Source of the DNA: Aurantiacibacter sp. MUD11
Lineage (GTDB): Bacteria; Pseudomonadota; Alphaproteobacteria; Sphingomonadales; Sphingomonadaceae
Length of the DNA: 64,000 nt
NCBI RefSeq assembly: GCF_026967575.1
Contig: NZ_CP114054.1
Location: 1,798,001-1,862,000 of the forward strand
Direction: 5' to 3'
Under the pieces are notes generated by a model. That model searched no databases, was not told the origin of the DNA, and worked only from the letters and a program-made list of their open reading frames with translations. The position numbers and the translations under genes are program-made. Of the stretch, positions 26,714 to 34,722 are shown piece after piece; the first letter of the stretch is position 1, and every line of letters begins with the position of its first letter.

Positions 26714-27495
26714 ATATCGTTGCGGATGGTCGCCAGCGCGCCGCCGTCGATCTCCCACTTCGCGCCGTTGACGTAGCTCGCCTCCTCGCTGAGCAGAAAG
26801 CTGACCACGTCGCCCACCTCGCGCGGCTGACCGACGCGGTTGAGCGTGGCGACCTGGCCCAGCTTGTCCATGCCCGCCTGCACGTCGCCGTCGAACATCT
26901 GTTCCAGCATGCCGACCAGCAGCGGGGTCTCGATCACGCCGGGCATCACGCAGTTCACCCGCACGCCCACCTGCGCGACTTCGCTGGCCGCCGTGCGCGT
27001 CAGGCCCACGGCGCCGTGCTTGGCGGCGTTGTAGGCGCAGGCACCCGCCAGCCCGCGCTCGGAGCCGATGCTGGCCGTGTTCACCACCGCGCCCTTGCCC
27101 GCGGCAACCATGTGCGGGATGACGAAGCGCAGGCCGAGGAACATGGAGCGCAGGTTCACCCGGATGATCTTGTCGAACATGGCGATGTCGTATTCGTGCG
27201 TCGGGGCAAGGTCGCCCTCGATCCCGGCATTGTTGAAGAAGCCGTCGATCTTGCCGAAGGCGGTCATCGCTTCCTCGGCATAGCCCTCCACCGCCTTCTC
27301 GTCGGCGCAATCCGCTACGTGGGCGATGGCGGTGAAGCCCTTGCCGCGCAGTTCGGCCGCGCGCGCCATCACCTTGGTCGCATCGATATCGACCATCAGC
27401 AGCTCGGCCCCCTCGCGGGCGAGGATTTCGCAAGTGGCGAAGCCGATGGAACCGGCCGCGCCGGTGACGATGATGGAGGAACCCTTGTGACGCAT
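26710..27495 (-). CDS. Short-chain dehydrogenase/reductase (SDR)
   Basis: 261 aa classical SDR. Cofactor motif TGAAGSIGFA is near residue 11 with an acidic residue after beta-2 (VDID), implying NAD preference. NNAG is near 89, a serine in NTASIGSE and the YNAAK catalytic pair follow, and the C-terminus is the usual INGxxxxxDGG. It is the last gene of the minus-strand catabolic operon. Confidence 0.92.
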   Translation of the reverse strand: MRHKGSSIIVTGAAGSIGFATCEILAREGAELLMVDIDATKVMARAAELRGKGFTAIAHVADCADEKAVEGYAEEAMTAFGKIDGFFNNAGIEGDLAPTHEYDIAMFDKIIRVNLRSMFLGLRFVIPHMVAAGKGAVVNTASIGSERGLAGACAYNAAKHGAVGLTRTAASEVAQVGVRVNCVMPGVIETPLLVGMLEQMFDGDVQAGMDKLGQVATLNRVGQPREVGDVVSFLLSEEASYVNGAKWEIDGGALATIRNDI

Positions 27496-27499
27496 CAGT

Positions 27500-27715
27500 T
27501 CAGTCCTTCTTGGATTTGCGGAACGGCAGGGTGAGCAGGAACAGCGCCAGCTTGGGCGTCAGCAGCTTGAGGAAGTTCTTCGCTTCCTCCGGCGTCAGCG
27601 TCGCCGTCATCGGCATGGTGCCATAGACCTTGCCCTTCAGGACCAGGTCGTTCCCCTTCCGCTCGATCTTGCTGACCTGCATCAGCTCGCTCTTGTCGGC
27701 TGCCTTGATCTTCAT
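27500..27715 (-). CDS. Small hypothetical protein, 71 aa
   Basis: The ATG at 27715 overlaps the stop of the upstream FAD oxidoreductase as ATGA, and the SDR gene follows 5 bases later, so it sits inside the operon. The N-terminus is charged (MKIKAADKSELMQVSKIERKG) and the C-terminal third is hydrophobic (LLTPKLALFLLTLPF) with a basic tail. The central EEAKNFLKLL may be amphipathic. I cannot assign a family. Coupled spacing on both sides argues that it is a real gene, perhaps membrane-associated. Confidence 0.7.
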   Translation of the reverse strand: MKIKAADKSELMQVSKIERKGNDLVLKGKVYGTMPMTATLTPEEAKNFLKLLTPKLALFLLTLPFRKSKKD

Positions 27716-29289
27716 GACACGCGGATCTCGTCGAATTCGATGCCGAGGTCTTCGGCCATCACCATGGCGGTGGCACGGCCGGCGCCGAACACGCCGCCGC
27801 CGGGATGCTGGAACGGACCGACCAGGTAAAGCCGGTCGACGCCCGGCACGCGGTACTGGCCGAGGTCCGGCGTCGGGCGATGGCTGCCGGACTGGTAGGT
27901 GGTGGTGGCAATGCCGTGCAGGTCGCCGCGGAAGAAGCTGGGGCTGGTGCGCTCCATGTCCACCGGGCTGTCGCAGTGATAGTCGAGCACTACCTCGGGC
28001 ACGTTCTCGATGTAGTTGGACATCCGCGCGATCATGCCTTGCGCGAATTCGTCCTTCGCCTCGTCCCAGCTGCGGCCATCCTCGCGCTCGTAAGGGACGT
28101 AGTCCCAGGCGTGGAAGATGCTCTTGCCCTCGGGGCAACGGCTGGGATCGTGCTGCGGCAACTGGCCGACGCCGACCAGCGGGGTGGGCGACATCTTGCC
28201 ATAGCGCAGTTCGTCGAAGGCGCGGCGCATGTCCTCGTAGCTGGCGGGCATCAGCTCGTACATGACGGCGGAAAGGTCTGCGCCGTCGTGGCGCTTGGCC
28301 TTGAACTTCAACGGCGCGTCGAGCGCGGCATGCACGGTGAAGCAGGCGGCATCGGTGATGTGCGTGCGCTGCGCCTTGCGCGCGACTTCGGCGGGCAGGT
28401 CCGCCACCATCTCCGGCAGGATATGCGGGTGCAGCGCGCCGATCACGCCTTCGCCGGCGGAGACGCTTTCGCCGTTGTCGAGCACCACGCCGGTGGCGCG
28501 GCCGCCGTCGGTGGTCACCTCGCGCACATGGGCCGAGGCACGCACGCTGCCGCCATGGTCCTCGATGCAGGCGATCAGCGCATTGGTGAGGCTGCCGGAG
28601 CCGCCCACCGGCACGCCGAAGCCGTACTTCTCGAGGAAGCCGAGGAAGACATAGGCGCCGATGCCGGTCGCCTTCTCGTCCGGGCTGACGAGGTTCTCGC
28701 CCGCCACGCGGCCGAAGTGGGCCTGCACCTTCTCGTGCTCGAACAGCTCCTCCATCAGGTCGAAAGTGGAGACGCCCATGGTGCGCATGATCTCCTGCCC
28801 TTCGGGGCTCTGGTCCATCATCGCGGTCTGCGCGCCCAGCGGCATCGGCGGCGAATACAGCCCGGCCTGGATCATCGGCAGCCACTCGGCGGCCTGGCGG
28901 CTCATTTCGAGGAAGGTCTGCGCGTCCTTCTCGCTGAACTTGGCAATCGCCTCGGCGCTCTTCGCCGGATCGCGGTGCAGCGGCAGGGTGGTGCCATCCT
29001 CCCACACGCTCATCATCGGCACGTCGGGGAAGACATATTGCAGGCCGTATTTCGCCTTCAGCCCGAGGTCGTCGTTCGCCAGCAGCGGATTGCCCTGGAT
29101 GAAGATGTGACTCATCGAATGCTGGTCGTGCATGAAGCCCGGGCGCGTCAGCTCGCGGCTGACCACGCCGCCGCCGTGCCAGGCGTTGCGCTCCAGCACG
29201 AGCACGCTCTTCCCGGCGACCGCCAGATAAGCCGCGGCGACCAGCCCGTTATGGCCCGATCCGATGACGATGATATCTGCGTCTGCCAT
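27712..29289 (-). CDS. Phytoene-desaturase-like NAD(P)/FAD-dependent oxidoreductase
   Basis: 525 aa. N-terminal IVIGSGHNGLVAAAYLA is the GxGxxG FAD site of the CrtI / NAD(P)/FAD amine-oxidase superfamily; a second conserved block YLVGPFQHPGGGVFGAGR lies near the C-terminus, as in carotenoid-desaturase-like and related flavoproteins. There is no carotenoid gene context. In this operon it more likely dehydrogenates the catabolic substrate. It is coupled to the small 71-aa gene. Confidence 0.85.
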   Translation of the reverse strand: MADADIIVIGSGHNGLVAAAYLAVAGKSVLVLERNAWHGGGVVSRELTRPGFMHDQHSMSHIFIQGNPLLANDDLGLKAKYGLQYVFPDVPMMSVWEDGTTLPLHRDPAKSAEAIAKFSEKDAQTFLEMSRQAAEWLPMIQAGLYSPPMPLGAQTAMMDQSPEGQEIMRTMGVSTFDLMEELFEHEKVQAHFGRVAGENLVSPDEKATGIGAYVFLGFLEKYGFGVPVGGSGSLTNALIACIEDHGGSVRASAHVREVTTDGGRATGVVLDNGESVSAGEGVIGALHPHILPEMVADLPAEVARKAQRTHITDAACFTVHAALDAPLKFKAKRHDGADLSAVMYELMPASYEDMRRAFDELRYGKMSPTPLVGVGQLPQHDPSRCPEGKSIFHAWDYVPYEREDGRSWDEAKDEFAQGMIARMSNYIENVPEVVLDYHCDSPVDMERTSPSFFRGDLHGIATTTYQSGSHRPTPDLGQYRVPGVDRLYLVGPFQHPGGGVFGAGRATAMVMAEDLGIEFDEIRVS

Positions 29290-29298
29290 GAAATCTCC

Positions 29299-30444
29299 CT
29301 AGAGGCAGGCCGAAAGCGCGATGTCGGATAGCTTGCCGCAACGCTCGATGTTGGCGGCCTGCGTCATCACGCCGGCGCTGAGGAAACTGAACGAGACGTC
29401 CGCTTCGGGATCGACCCAGAACATGGTGCTGCCCGCGCCGTAGTTGCCGAATGTCTCGGGCGACGAAAGCTGGCCGAAGAGGTGGTGGAACACCCCGGTC
29501 CCGCGCACCTGGAAGCCCAGCCCCTGGTTGGCCGGCGGCACTTCCCAGCCGGCGCGCAGAGCGACGCCGCGGTACAGTTCGTTGGGCCTGTCGCCCGTGT
29601 GCACCTTGCGCGCCAGACGCACCATGCGGGGCGAGAGGATGCGTGCGCCGTCCAGCTCGCCCTCGCGGCGCAGCATTTCCGCAAACCGCCACAGGTCGCC
29701 GGTGGTCGAGGCGCAGCCGACATGCGGAGCCTCGACTTCGGGGTCCTCGAACAGGGCGTGATCGCCCTCGATGTTCCGTGAAAGATGCTTGATCGGCACC
29801 GTGCCGCGCATGTCCGGACGCACGTGGCGCTCGTTCAGGTCCGGGCGCAGGCCCATGCTGGTCGAATCCATCTTCAGCGGCTGGAACAGGTCCTCCGCCA
29901 GCAGCGTCTGGAAGTTGCGGCCCTTGGGGTCGGTGCGCACCAGGGCCGTGCCCATCAGCACGTGGTTCACCAGCGGCGAATAGTCGCAGCGCTCGCCCGG
30001 CGGTGTCGCGCCGTGGACGTTGGCAATGCTCTCTTCGTACAGCTCGGACAGGCGATCGAGATACATGCCCGGCTTGGGACTCCACACCCCCGGCATGCCG
30101 GCCTGGTGGGTGATGAGGTGGTAGAAGGTCGCCTCCTCGCGCGGCTGGCCCGTGAATTCGGGCAGCACGTCCTTCACCTTGGTGGTGAGCTGGAAGCGCC
30201 CCTGCTCGATCGCCCGCATCACCAGCACGTTGGTGAAGGCCTTGGTGACGCTGAACAGCGAGAACACGTCGTCGCGCTTCAGCGGTCGCTGCTGGTCGGC
30301 ATAGGCGTGGCCGATGGCCTCGTCGAACACCACCACGCCGCCGCGTCCGATGCGCAGCACCGCGCCGAAGTAGTCGCCGCGCGCAATGTCGGCCTCGATG
30401 GTCGCCTTCAGATGGTCGAGCCGTTCCTGCCAGATTGCTGTCAT
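29299..30444 (-). CDS. Serine hydrolase, beta-lactamase/esterase (EstB-like) family, copy 2
   Basis: 381 aa. The class C-type active site is visible as SVTK (SxxK, residues 65-68) and a tyrosine motif YSPLVNH. No signal peptide is seen, so this is a cytoplasmic esterase-like member rather than a resistance enzyme. It follows the SDR gene by only two bases. A paralogue heads the same operon (32503-33732), but the two are well diverged. A likely role is ester or lactone hydrolysis. Confidence 0.88.
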   Translation of the reverse strand: MTAIWQERLDHLKATIEADIARGDYFGAVLRIGRGGVVVFDEAIGHAYADQQRPLKRDDVFSLFSVTKAFTNVLVMRAIEQGRFQLTTKVKDVLPEFTGQPREEATFYHLITHQAGMPGVWSPKPGMYLDRLSELYEESIANVHGATPPGERCDYSPLVNHVLMGTALVRTDPKGRNFQTLLAEDLFQPLKMDSTSMGLRPDLNERHVRPDMRGTVPIKHLSRNIEGDHALFEDPEVEAPHVGCASTTGDLWRFAEMLRREGELDGARILSPRMVRLARKVHTGDRPNELYRGVALRAGWEVPPANQGLGFQVRGTGVFHHLFGQLSSPETFGNYGAGSTMFWVDPEADVSFSFLSAGVMTQAANIERCGKLSDIALSACL

Positions 30445-30446
30445 GC

Positions 30447-31196
30447 TTACCCCGCTGCGATGATCCCGCCGTCGACGGCGAGCATCGCTCCATTGATGAA
30501 TGATGCCTCGTCGCTGAGCAGGAAGGCCGCCGCGCTGGCGACATCCTCCACCGTGCCGTTGCGGCGCAGGGGGATGTTCTTGGCGCGTTGCTCGTATTGC
30601 TCGGGCGTGACGAAACCCTCGGTCGCCGGCGTCGGCACGCTGCCCGGCGCCATGGCGTTGACGCGGATGCCGCGCGGGCCAAGCTCGCCCGCCAGCACCT
30701 TGGTGAGGCCCGCGATGCCCGCCTTGATGGTGGTGTAGGCCCCGGTGTTGGGCCGCCCGCGATAGGCGACCGGAGAGGAGTAGTTGAGGATGTTGCCCGG
30801 CTTCTCCTCGTCCCGTTGGGCAAGGAAGGCCTGCACGCCCCAGAACACGCTTTTCAGGCCCGCCGAAAGCATGCGGTCGAGCGTCTCCTCGGTCACCGCC
30901 TCGATCGGCTCGTAGACCAGCACGGAGGCATTGTTGATCACCGCCCGCAGCGGCCCGGCATCGGCGGCAAAATCCTCCGCCACCTGCATGAATTCCGCGC
31001 GGCTGCCGCAATCGGCGCCGTAGCTGAAGGCCTTGCCGCCCGCAGCGATGATGCCCTCGGCCACCTCCAGCGCGTTGCCGCCGTCGATATCGGCAATGCC
31101 GACGATCGCGCCCTCGCTGGCGAGGCGCTGGGCGATGCCCTCACCCAGTCCGCGACCGGCACCGGAGATCAGGATGGGCTGGCCGTCGAAACGCAT
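30447..31196 (-). CDS. Short-chain dehydrogenase/reductase (SDR), second in operon
   Basis: 249 aa. SGAGRGLGEG near residue 11 is the cofactor motif, ADID after beta-2 suggests NAD(H), and NNAS is near residue 88. The catalytic region contains SSP and YTTIK rather than the exact YxxxK consensus with S-x12-Y; Y and K are in place. The C-terminus INGAMLAVDGG is typical. It is distinct from the terminal SDR, so the pathway probably includes at least two alcohol/ketone steps. Confidence 0.91.
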   Translation of the reverse strand: MRFDGQPILISGAGRGLGEGIAQRLASEGAIVGIADIDGGNALEVAEGIIAAGGKAFSYGADCGSRAEFMQVAEDFAADAGPLRAVINNASVLVYEPIEAVTEETLDRMLSAGLKSVFWGVQAFLAQRDEEKPGNILNYSSPVAYRGRPNTGAYTTIKAGIAGLTKVLAGELGPRGIRVNAMAPGSVPTPATEGFVTPEQYEQRAKNIPLRRNGTVEDVASAAAFLLSDEASFINGAMLAVDGGIIAAG

Positions 31197-31199
31197 GGC

Positions 31200-31610
31200 C
31201 TAGTCCATCCCGAACAGCTTGGCGGTGTAATGGCTATCCATGTATTCGCGCATGGCGTCGATCTTGCCGTTCGAGATCTCGAACACCCAGCAATAGTCGT
31301 TGTCGTAGACCTTGCCGTCACCCGTGGTGCCGGTGGAATTGCTCTCCACACAGACGAAGTTGCCCGCCGAGAACATGTTGTGGACATGCACCTTGGGATC
31401 GCCCGGCTTGAACATGCCGCGCACGGGGGCAAGGAACTTGTCGATGATATCCATGCCGATGTGCTTCCCGGCACCGGCGATGTCCTTCACCTTCGGCTCC
31501 CACACGCTCTGATCGTGATAGAAGCCGCGCAGCTTCTCCAGGTCACCGGAAGACAGCACCTCGAAGAAATCGAGCACCAGCTGTTCCTTGTCGTTTGCCG
31601 CTTTCACCAT
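31200..31610 (-). CDS. SnoaL-like / NTF2-fold protein A
   Basis: 136 aa with the cone-shaped NTF2-fold pattern: N-terminal helix KEQLVLDFFEVLSSGD, a W-containing turn and a C-terminal strand-rich half ending YTAKLFG. The family includes polyketide cyclases, dehydratases and ketosteroid-isomerase-like enzymes as well as non-enzymatic members. Start 31610 shares one base with the upstream stop (TGATG). It is one of two adjacent NTF2-like genes. Confidence 0.85.
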   Translation of the reverse strand: MVKAANDKEQLVLDFFEVLSSGDLEKLRGFYHDQSVWEPKVKDIAGAGKHIGMDIIDKFLAPVRGMFKPGDPKVHVHNMFSAGNFVCVESNSTGTTGDGKVYDNDYCWVFEISNGKIDAMREYMDSHYTAKLFGMD

Positions 31611-32098
31611 CACGCAAGTCCTCTCGCTTCGTCGCTTGGCGGGGGAATGTCGGGCATGGCCCCGCCCATGTGCAGCGCCACCATTCCGGCGCGCTTGGAA
31701 AATCGCCACACTCCGCCGGGCACCGACTGGTCGAGCACGTATTCGTCCTCGAACCCGCCGACATAAAGCGCGCCCGCTTCCTGCGGCGGCTCGGTGCTCT
31801 TGTGGCTGGAAAGCATGGTCAGGTAGTTGGTGCCCCTGGCCCGGGTCTCGGTAATCGCCTCCACCAGCACGTTGGTAACGATGTGGCGCACCAGGATCGG
31901 CGGGCGGTTACGAAAGATGCCTTCCACCGCCGCGCGGCCGTAGAACGGATAGTCGGGCTGGAACGGGCGCGAGAATTCGCAGTCGGGCGTGAACAGCTGG
32001 CCCATGGCATCGGCGTCGCCCTCGTCCGCGTACTTGGCGAACAGCAGCGGCAGCTTGCCGCAGGCGAGTTCGATGGCGAGGCGCTGGCCGGCGTCCAT
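31610..32098 (-). CDS. SnoaL-like / NTF2-fold protein B
   Basis: 162 aa. The IELACGKLPLLFAKYADEGD start and the FTPDCEF segment are typical of SnoaL_4-type proteins, in which Asp and His residues act as acid/base. Its TGA overlaps the ATG of the next gene by one base, and its own ATG at 32098 overlaps the PcaC-like stop. Enzymatic role unknown; perhaps isomerisation or dehydration in the pathway. Confidence 0.84.
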   Translation of the reverse strand: MDAGQRLAIELACGKLPLLFAKYADEGDADAMGQLFTPDCEFSRPFQPDYPFYGRAAVEGIFRNRPPILVRHIVTNVLVEAITETRARGTNYLTMLSSHKSTEPPQEAGALYVGGFEDEYVLDQSVPGGVWRFSKRAGMVALHMGGAMPDIPPPSDEARGLA

Positions 32099-32490
32099 TA
32101 TTCGGCGTCCTCGGCGTCGATCTCGGCCAGTGCCTCGTTGACGATGCGGAAGCTGTCGACCGCCGCCGGGATGCCGCCATAGATGCCCACCTGCAGCAGC
32201 ACCTCGCGGATCTCCTCGCGCGACAGGCCGTTGTTCAGCGCGCCGCGCGTGTGCACCTTCAGCTCGTGCTTGCGCCCCAGCACGGCGATCATCGCAAGGT
32301 TGATCAGGCTGCGGTCGCGCCGCGACAGCTCTTCCTCGCGCCCCCAGGTCCAGCCCCAGCAATAGGTGGCGACCAGTTCCTGCAAGGGATCGTTGAACGG
32401 GTTGGGGTTGGCGGTCGCCTTGTCGACATAGGCATCGCCCAGCACTTCGCGCCGGATTTTCATGCCCTTGTCGAAGAGTTCCTTGTCCAT
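32098..32490 (-). CDS. Carboxymuconolactone decarboxylase (PcaC-like) family protein
   Basis: 130 aa, the PcaC length. The signature run YCWGWTWGREE, LSRRDRSLINLAMIAVL, HELKVHTRGALNNG and EVLLQVGIYGGIPAA follows PcaC closely. It has no CxxC, so it is not an AhpD-type peroxidase. PcaC decarboxylates gamma-carboxymuconolactone in the protocatechuate pathway, but no other pca genes are here. A decarboxylation of a lactone-type intermediate is an inference. Confidence 0.88.
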   Translation of the reverse strand: MDKELFDKGMKIRREVLGDAYVDKATANPNPFNDPLQELVATYCWGWTWGREEELSRRDRSLINLAMIAVLGRKHELKVHTRGALNNGLSREEIREVLLQVGIYGGIPAAVDSFRIVNEALAEIDAEDAE

Positions 32491-32502
32491 CTCAATTGTC
32501 CT

Positions 32503-33732
32503 TCACAGGCAGGAGTAAACCGCGTCGATCAGGCGCCGCGCGCGCGGCCCGTTGTCGCCGACGGCGTGCATCTGGTTGCAGCAGTAAGAGAAGCCGAGGC
32601 GCGCATCGGGATCGCCGAAGCCGATCGATCCGCCGAGGCCGTGGTGGCCGAAGCTGCGCATATTCGGCCCCATGTAGACGGCCTCGGGCGTGTTCAGCAG
32701 CACGCCGTTGGCCTGGTGATAGGGGCGATCCTGCAGCAGCTCGATCTGGTTGTGCTGCTCCGTGATCATGGCTTCGAGCTGGGCGTCGGAAAGCAGGTCC
32801 ACGCCGTCCACTTCGCCCGTGGCCGCCCCGTAGATGCGGGCGACGCCGCGGGCATTGCCGTGGCCGGAGCCACTGGCGATCTCCACCTCGCGCCAGCGCG
32901 GCGAGTTCATGGTGGTATGCCAGGGTTCGTCGGCGTTCTGCAGGAACGCAAAGCTGCGCAGCGTCGCGCCGTCCTGCCAGCCTTCGGGCGTGGTCGGCTT
33001 GTCCGGCACCGCCTGGTCCTTCGCAGCGAACAGCCGCGCCTTGGTGTTGGGCAGCACTTCGGCGACGTGGCTCTGCTCCTCCGCGCTCATGCCGCCGATG
33101 TAGTATTCCGCGCCCAGCAGCCCGGTGACGTTCTCGCGCAGGAACGGGCCCACGCTCTTGCCGGTCACCCGCCGCATGATCTCGCCCAGCAGGAAGCCCT
33201 GGTTGTGGACGTGGTAGGCCGCGACCGTGCCCGGCTCCCACAGCGGCTCCTGCACCTCCAGCGCCCGGATGTAGCCGTCGTAATCGAGCAGTCCGCCGGG
33301 ATACATGACATCGGTCGTCAGCACCGGGATCGCCGCTGTGTGATCGAGGATCATGCGGACGGTGATGCTTTCCTTCCCGCCCTGCGCGAATTCTGGCCAG
33401 TACTGCGCCACCGGCGCGTCGAAATCGACCAGCCCCCGGTCCGCCACCATGTTGAAGGCAATGCCGGTCACGCCCTTGGCGACGCTCATCATGCAGACGG
33501 TGGAATGGGCATCCCACGGCTGCGACCTGTCGGCGCGCGCCCAGCCGCCCCACAGGTCGACCACGGTTGCGCCGTCGACGACGGCGGAGCAGCCCGCGCC
33601 CAGTTCTTCCTCGACCCGGAAATTCTCGGCGAAAGCCTCGGCCACCGGCAGGAAGCGTTCCTCCACCCGGCCATGCAGCGCATAGGAACCCCCGCGCGCC
33701 TCTACCTCTTTCGTCCAATCGACGATTGCCAC
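32503..33732 (-). CDS. Serine hydrolase, beta-lactamase/esterase (EstB-like) family, copy 1
   Basis: 409 aa. SVAK (SxxK, residues 83-86) and YHVHNQG provide the nucleophile/base and tyrosine motifs; a C-terminal HHGLGGS resembles the third KTG-like box of EstB-type esterases. The start is GTG at 33732, preceded by AGGGGAGAG. It is the first gene of the minus-strand operon, 34 bases from the CTAACG-GT-CGTTAG palindrome. No signal peptide. Ester or lactone hydrolysis is the likely chemistry. Confidence 0.9.
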   Translation of the reverse strand: MAIVDWTKEVEARGGSYALHGRVEERFLPVAEAFAENFRVEEELGAGCSAVVDGATVVDLWGGWARADRSQPWDAHSTVCMMSVAKGVTGIAFNMVADRGLVDFDAPVAQYWPEFAQGGKESITVRMILDHTAAIPVLTTDVMYPGGLLDYDGYIRALEVQEPLWEPGTVAAYHVHNQGFLLGEIMRRVTGKSVGPFLRENVTGLLGAEYYIGGMSAEEQSHVAEVLPNTKARLFAAKDQAVPDKPTTPEGWQDGATLRSFAFLQNADEPWHTTMNSPRWREVEIASGSGHGNARGVARIYGAATGEVDGVDLLSDAQLEAMITEQHNQIELLQDRPYHQANGVLLNTPEAVYMGPNMRSFGHHGLGGSIGFGDPDARLGFSYCCNQMHAVGDNGPRARRLIDAVYSCL

Positions 33733-33765
33733 CAGTACTCTCCCCTCGTTGAGCCGTTGACGACT

Positions 33766-33779
33766 CTAACGGTCGTTAG
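33766..33779. promoter_or_regulatory. Palindromic operator CTAACG-GT-CGTTAG upstream of the minus-strand catabolic operon
   Basis: Identical 6-bp half-sites to 22420-22433 with a different 2-bp centre. It lies 34 bases upstream of the GTG of the beta-lactamase-family gene and between that gene and the convergent end of the CmcJ-like gene. Two such sites at the two operon heads, 11.3 kb apart, strongly suggest one shared repressor. Confidence 0.65.
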
Positions 33780-33809
33780 CGTAGGCGAGGCTGCCGCCTT
33801 GCTTCAAGC

Positions 33810-34619
33810 TCAATCGAAGAAGGCGATGGTGCGCAGCTCGATGCTCTGGCGCGGCGCAGCGTCGGGCGGCGTATCCGGCGCCTCGAACGCGGTGTGCGCG
33901 GTGAACTGCACGGCATCCTCATCGGTATCGAACAGCTTGAAGACGAACATCTCCCACGGCTGCATGTGCGGCACCCACATCCAGCGATGGCCCGGCGCAT
34001 AGGCAAGGTTGAAGCCCCACAGCGAGAAATTCACCCCGCCCAGTCCGCCGACGATCTCGCTGGGAAACAGGTCCTCGCGTTTCACCGTGCTGGCATCGCA
34101 CAGCGCAAAGGGCGCGCTTTCGACCATGGTGATGGGGCGCCACAGGTTGAACAGCATGCGCCGCTTGGTGAGCAGCTCTTCCGCCTCGTCCTCGGGCAGC
34201 AGCAGCCGCGTGTAATCGGCCGTGGTCTTCTCGCCATAGTCGACATGCGCGCCGTTGGCGGGCTGGTTGTGCCCGTGCGTGCCGGTGGCATTGGTGCGGC
34301 GGATCGCGCCGAAGCTGATGACCTTGCTGGCGCCCGTCAGCCGCTGGACCGTGTCCTCGCAATAGCGGCAGTACTTCGCCAGCTCTTGGGGATCGTCATA
34401 GTCGCTGACCGGCGATGCCTCATCCAGCAGCACGAACCCGTTGCGATCGAAGGACAGCTGGTCCTTCTCCGGCCGCATGTCGTGCACGGTGACCGTGTGG
34501 TCCTCGCCCGGCCAATAGCTCTTGTCGCGCTCGCCTGCGTAGAAGGTCGCCTTCTCGCCGCGCACGACATAGCGAATGGTCGCCTCGACATCGCAGGTGA
34601 TCGTATCGGTATCGCTCAT
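33810..34619 (-). CDS. CmcJ/NvfI-family oxidoreductase-like protein
   Basis: 269 aa. The layout matches the CmcJ/NvfI (AsaB) group: N-terminal VHDMR, central AHVDYGE, then the NLWRPI motif and C-terminal HRWMWVPHMQPWEMFVFK. Known relatives are non-haem Fe(II)/2-oxoglutarate or isomerase-like enzymes in fungal and bacterial natural-product pathways. His and Asp of AHVDYGE may bind metal. It is transcribed away from the MFS transporter; a GCTTTG-AC-CAAAGC palindrome lies between them. Exact reaction unknown. Confidence 0.75.
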   Translation of the reverse strand: MSDTDTITCDVEATIRYVVRGEKATFYAGERDKSYWPGEDHTVTVHDMRPEKDQLSFDRNGFVLLDEASPVSDYDDPQELAKYCRYCEDTVQRLTGASKVISFGAIRRTNATGTHGHNQPANGAHVDYGEKTTADYTRLLLPEDEAEELLTKRRMLFNLWRPITMVESAPFALCDASTVKREDLFPSEIVGGLGGVNFSLWGFNLAYAPGHRWMWVPHMQPWEMFVFKLFDTDEDAVQFTAHTAFEAPDTPPDAAPRQSIELRTIAFFD

Positions 34620-34648
34620 CGGTATTCTGCCCTCTCCCCGGCACCAAT

Positions 34649-34662
34649 GCTTTGACCAAAGC
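34649..34662. promoter_or_regulatory. Palindrome GCTTTG-AC-CAAAGC in the divergent promoter region
   Basis: Perfect 6-bp half-sites with a 2-bp centre, between the CmcJ-like gene (start 34619) and the AAHS transporter (start 34723). Its geometry is the same as that of the CTAACG palindromes but the sequence differs, so a second regulator is likely. Assignment rests on symmetry and position only. Confidence 0.45.
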
Positions 34663-34722
34663 CTGCGCCCATTTTAGCGTGCGGGTCAAGCCGCCATGCA
34701 GCGGCGCTGGAGGGAGAGGGGA

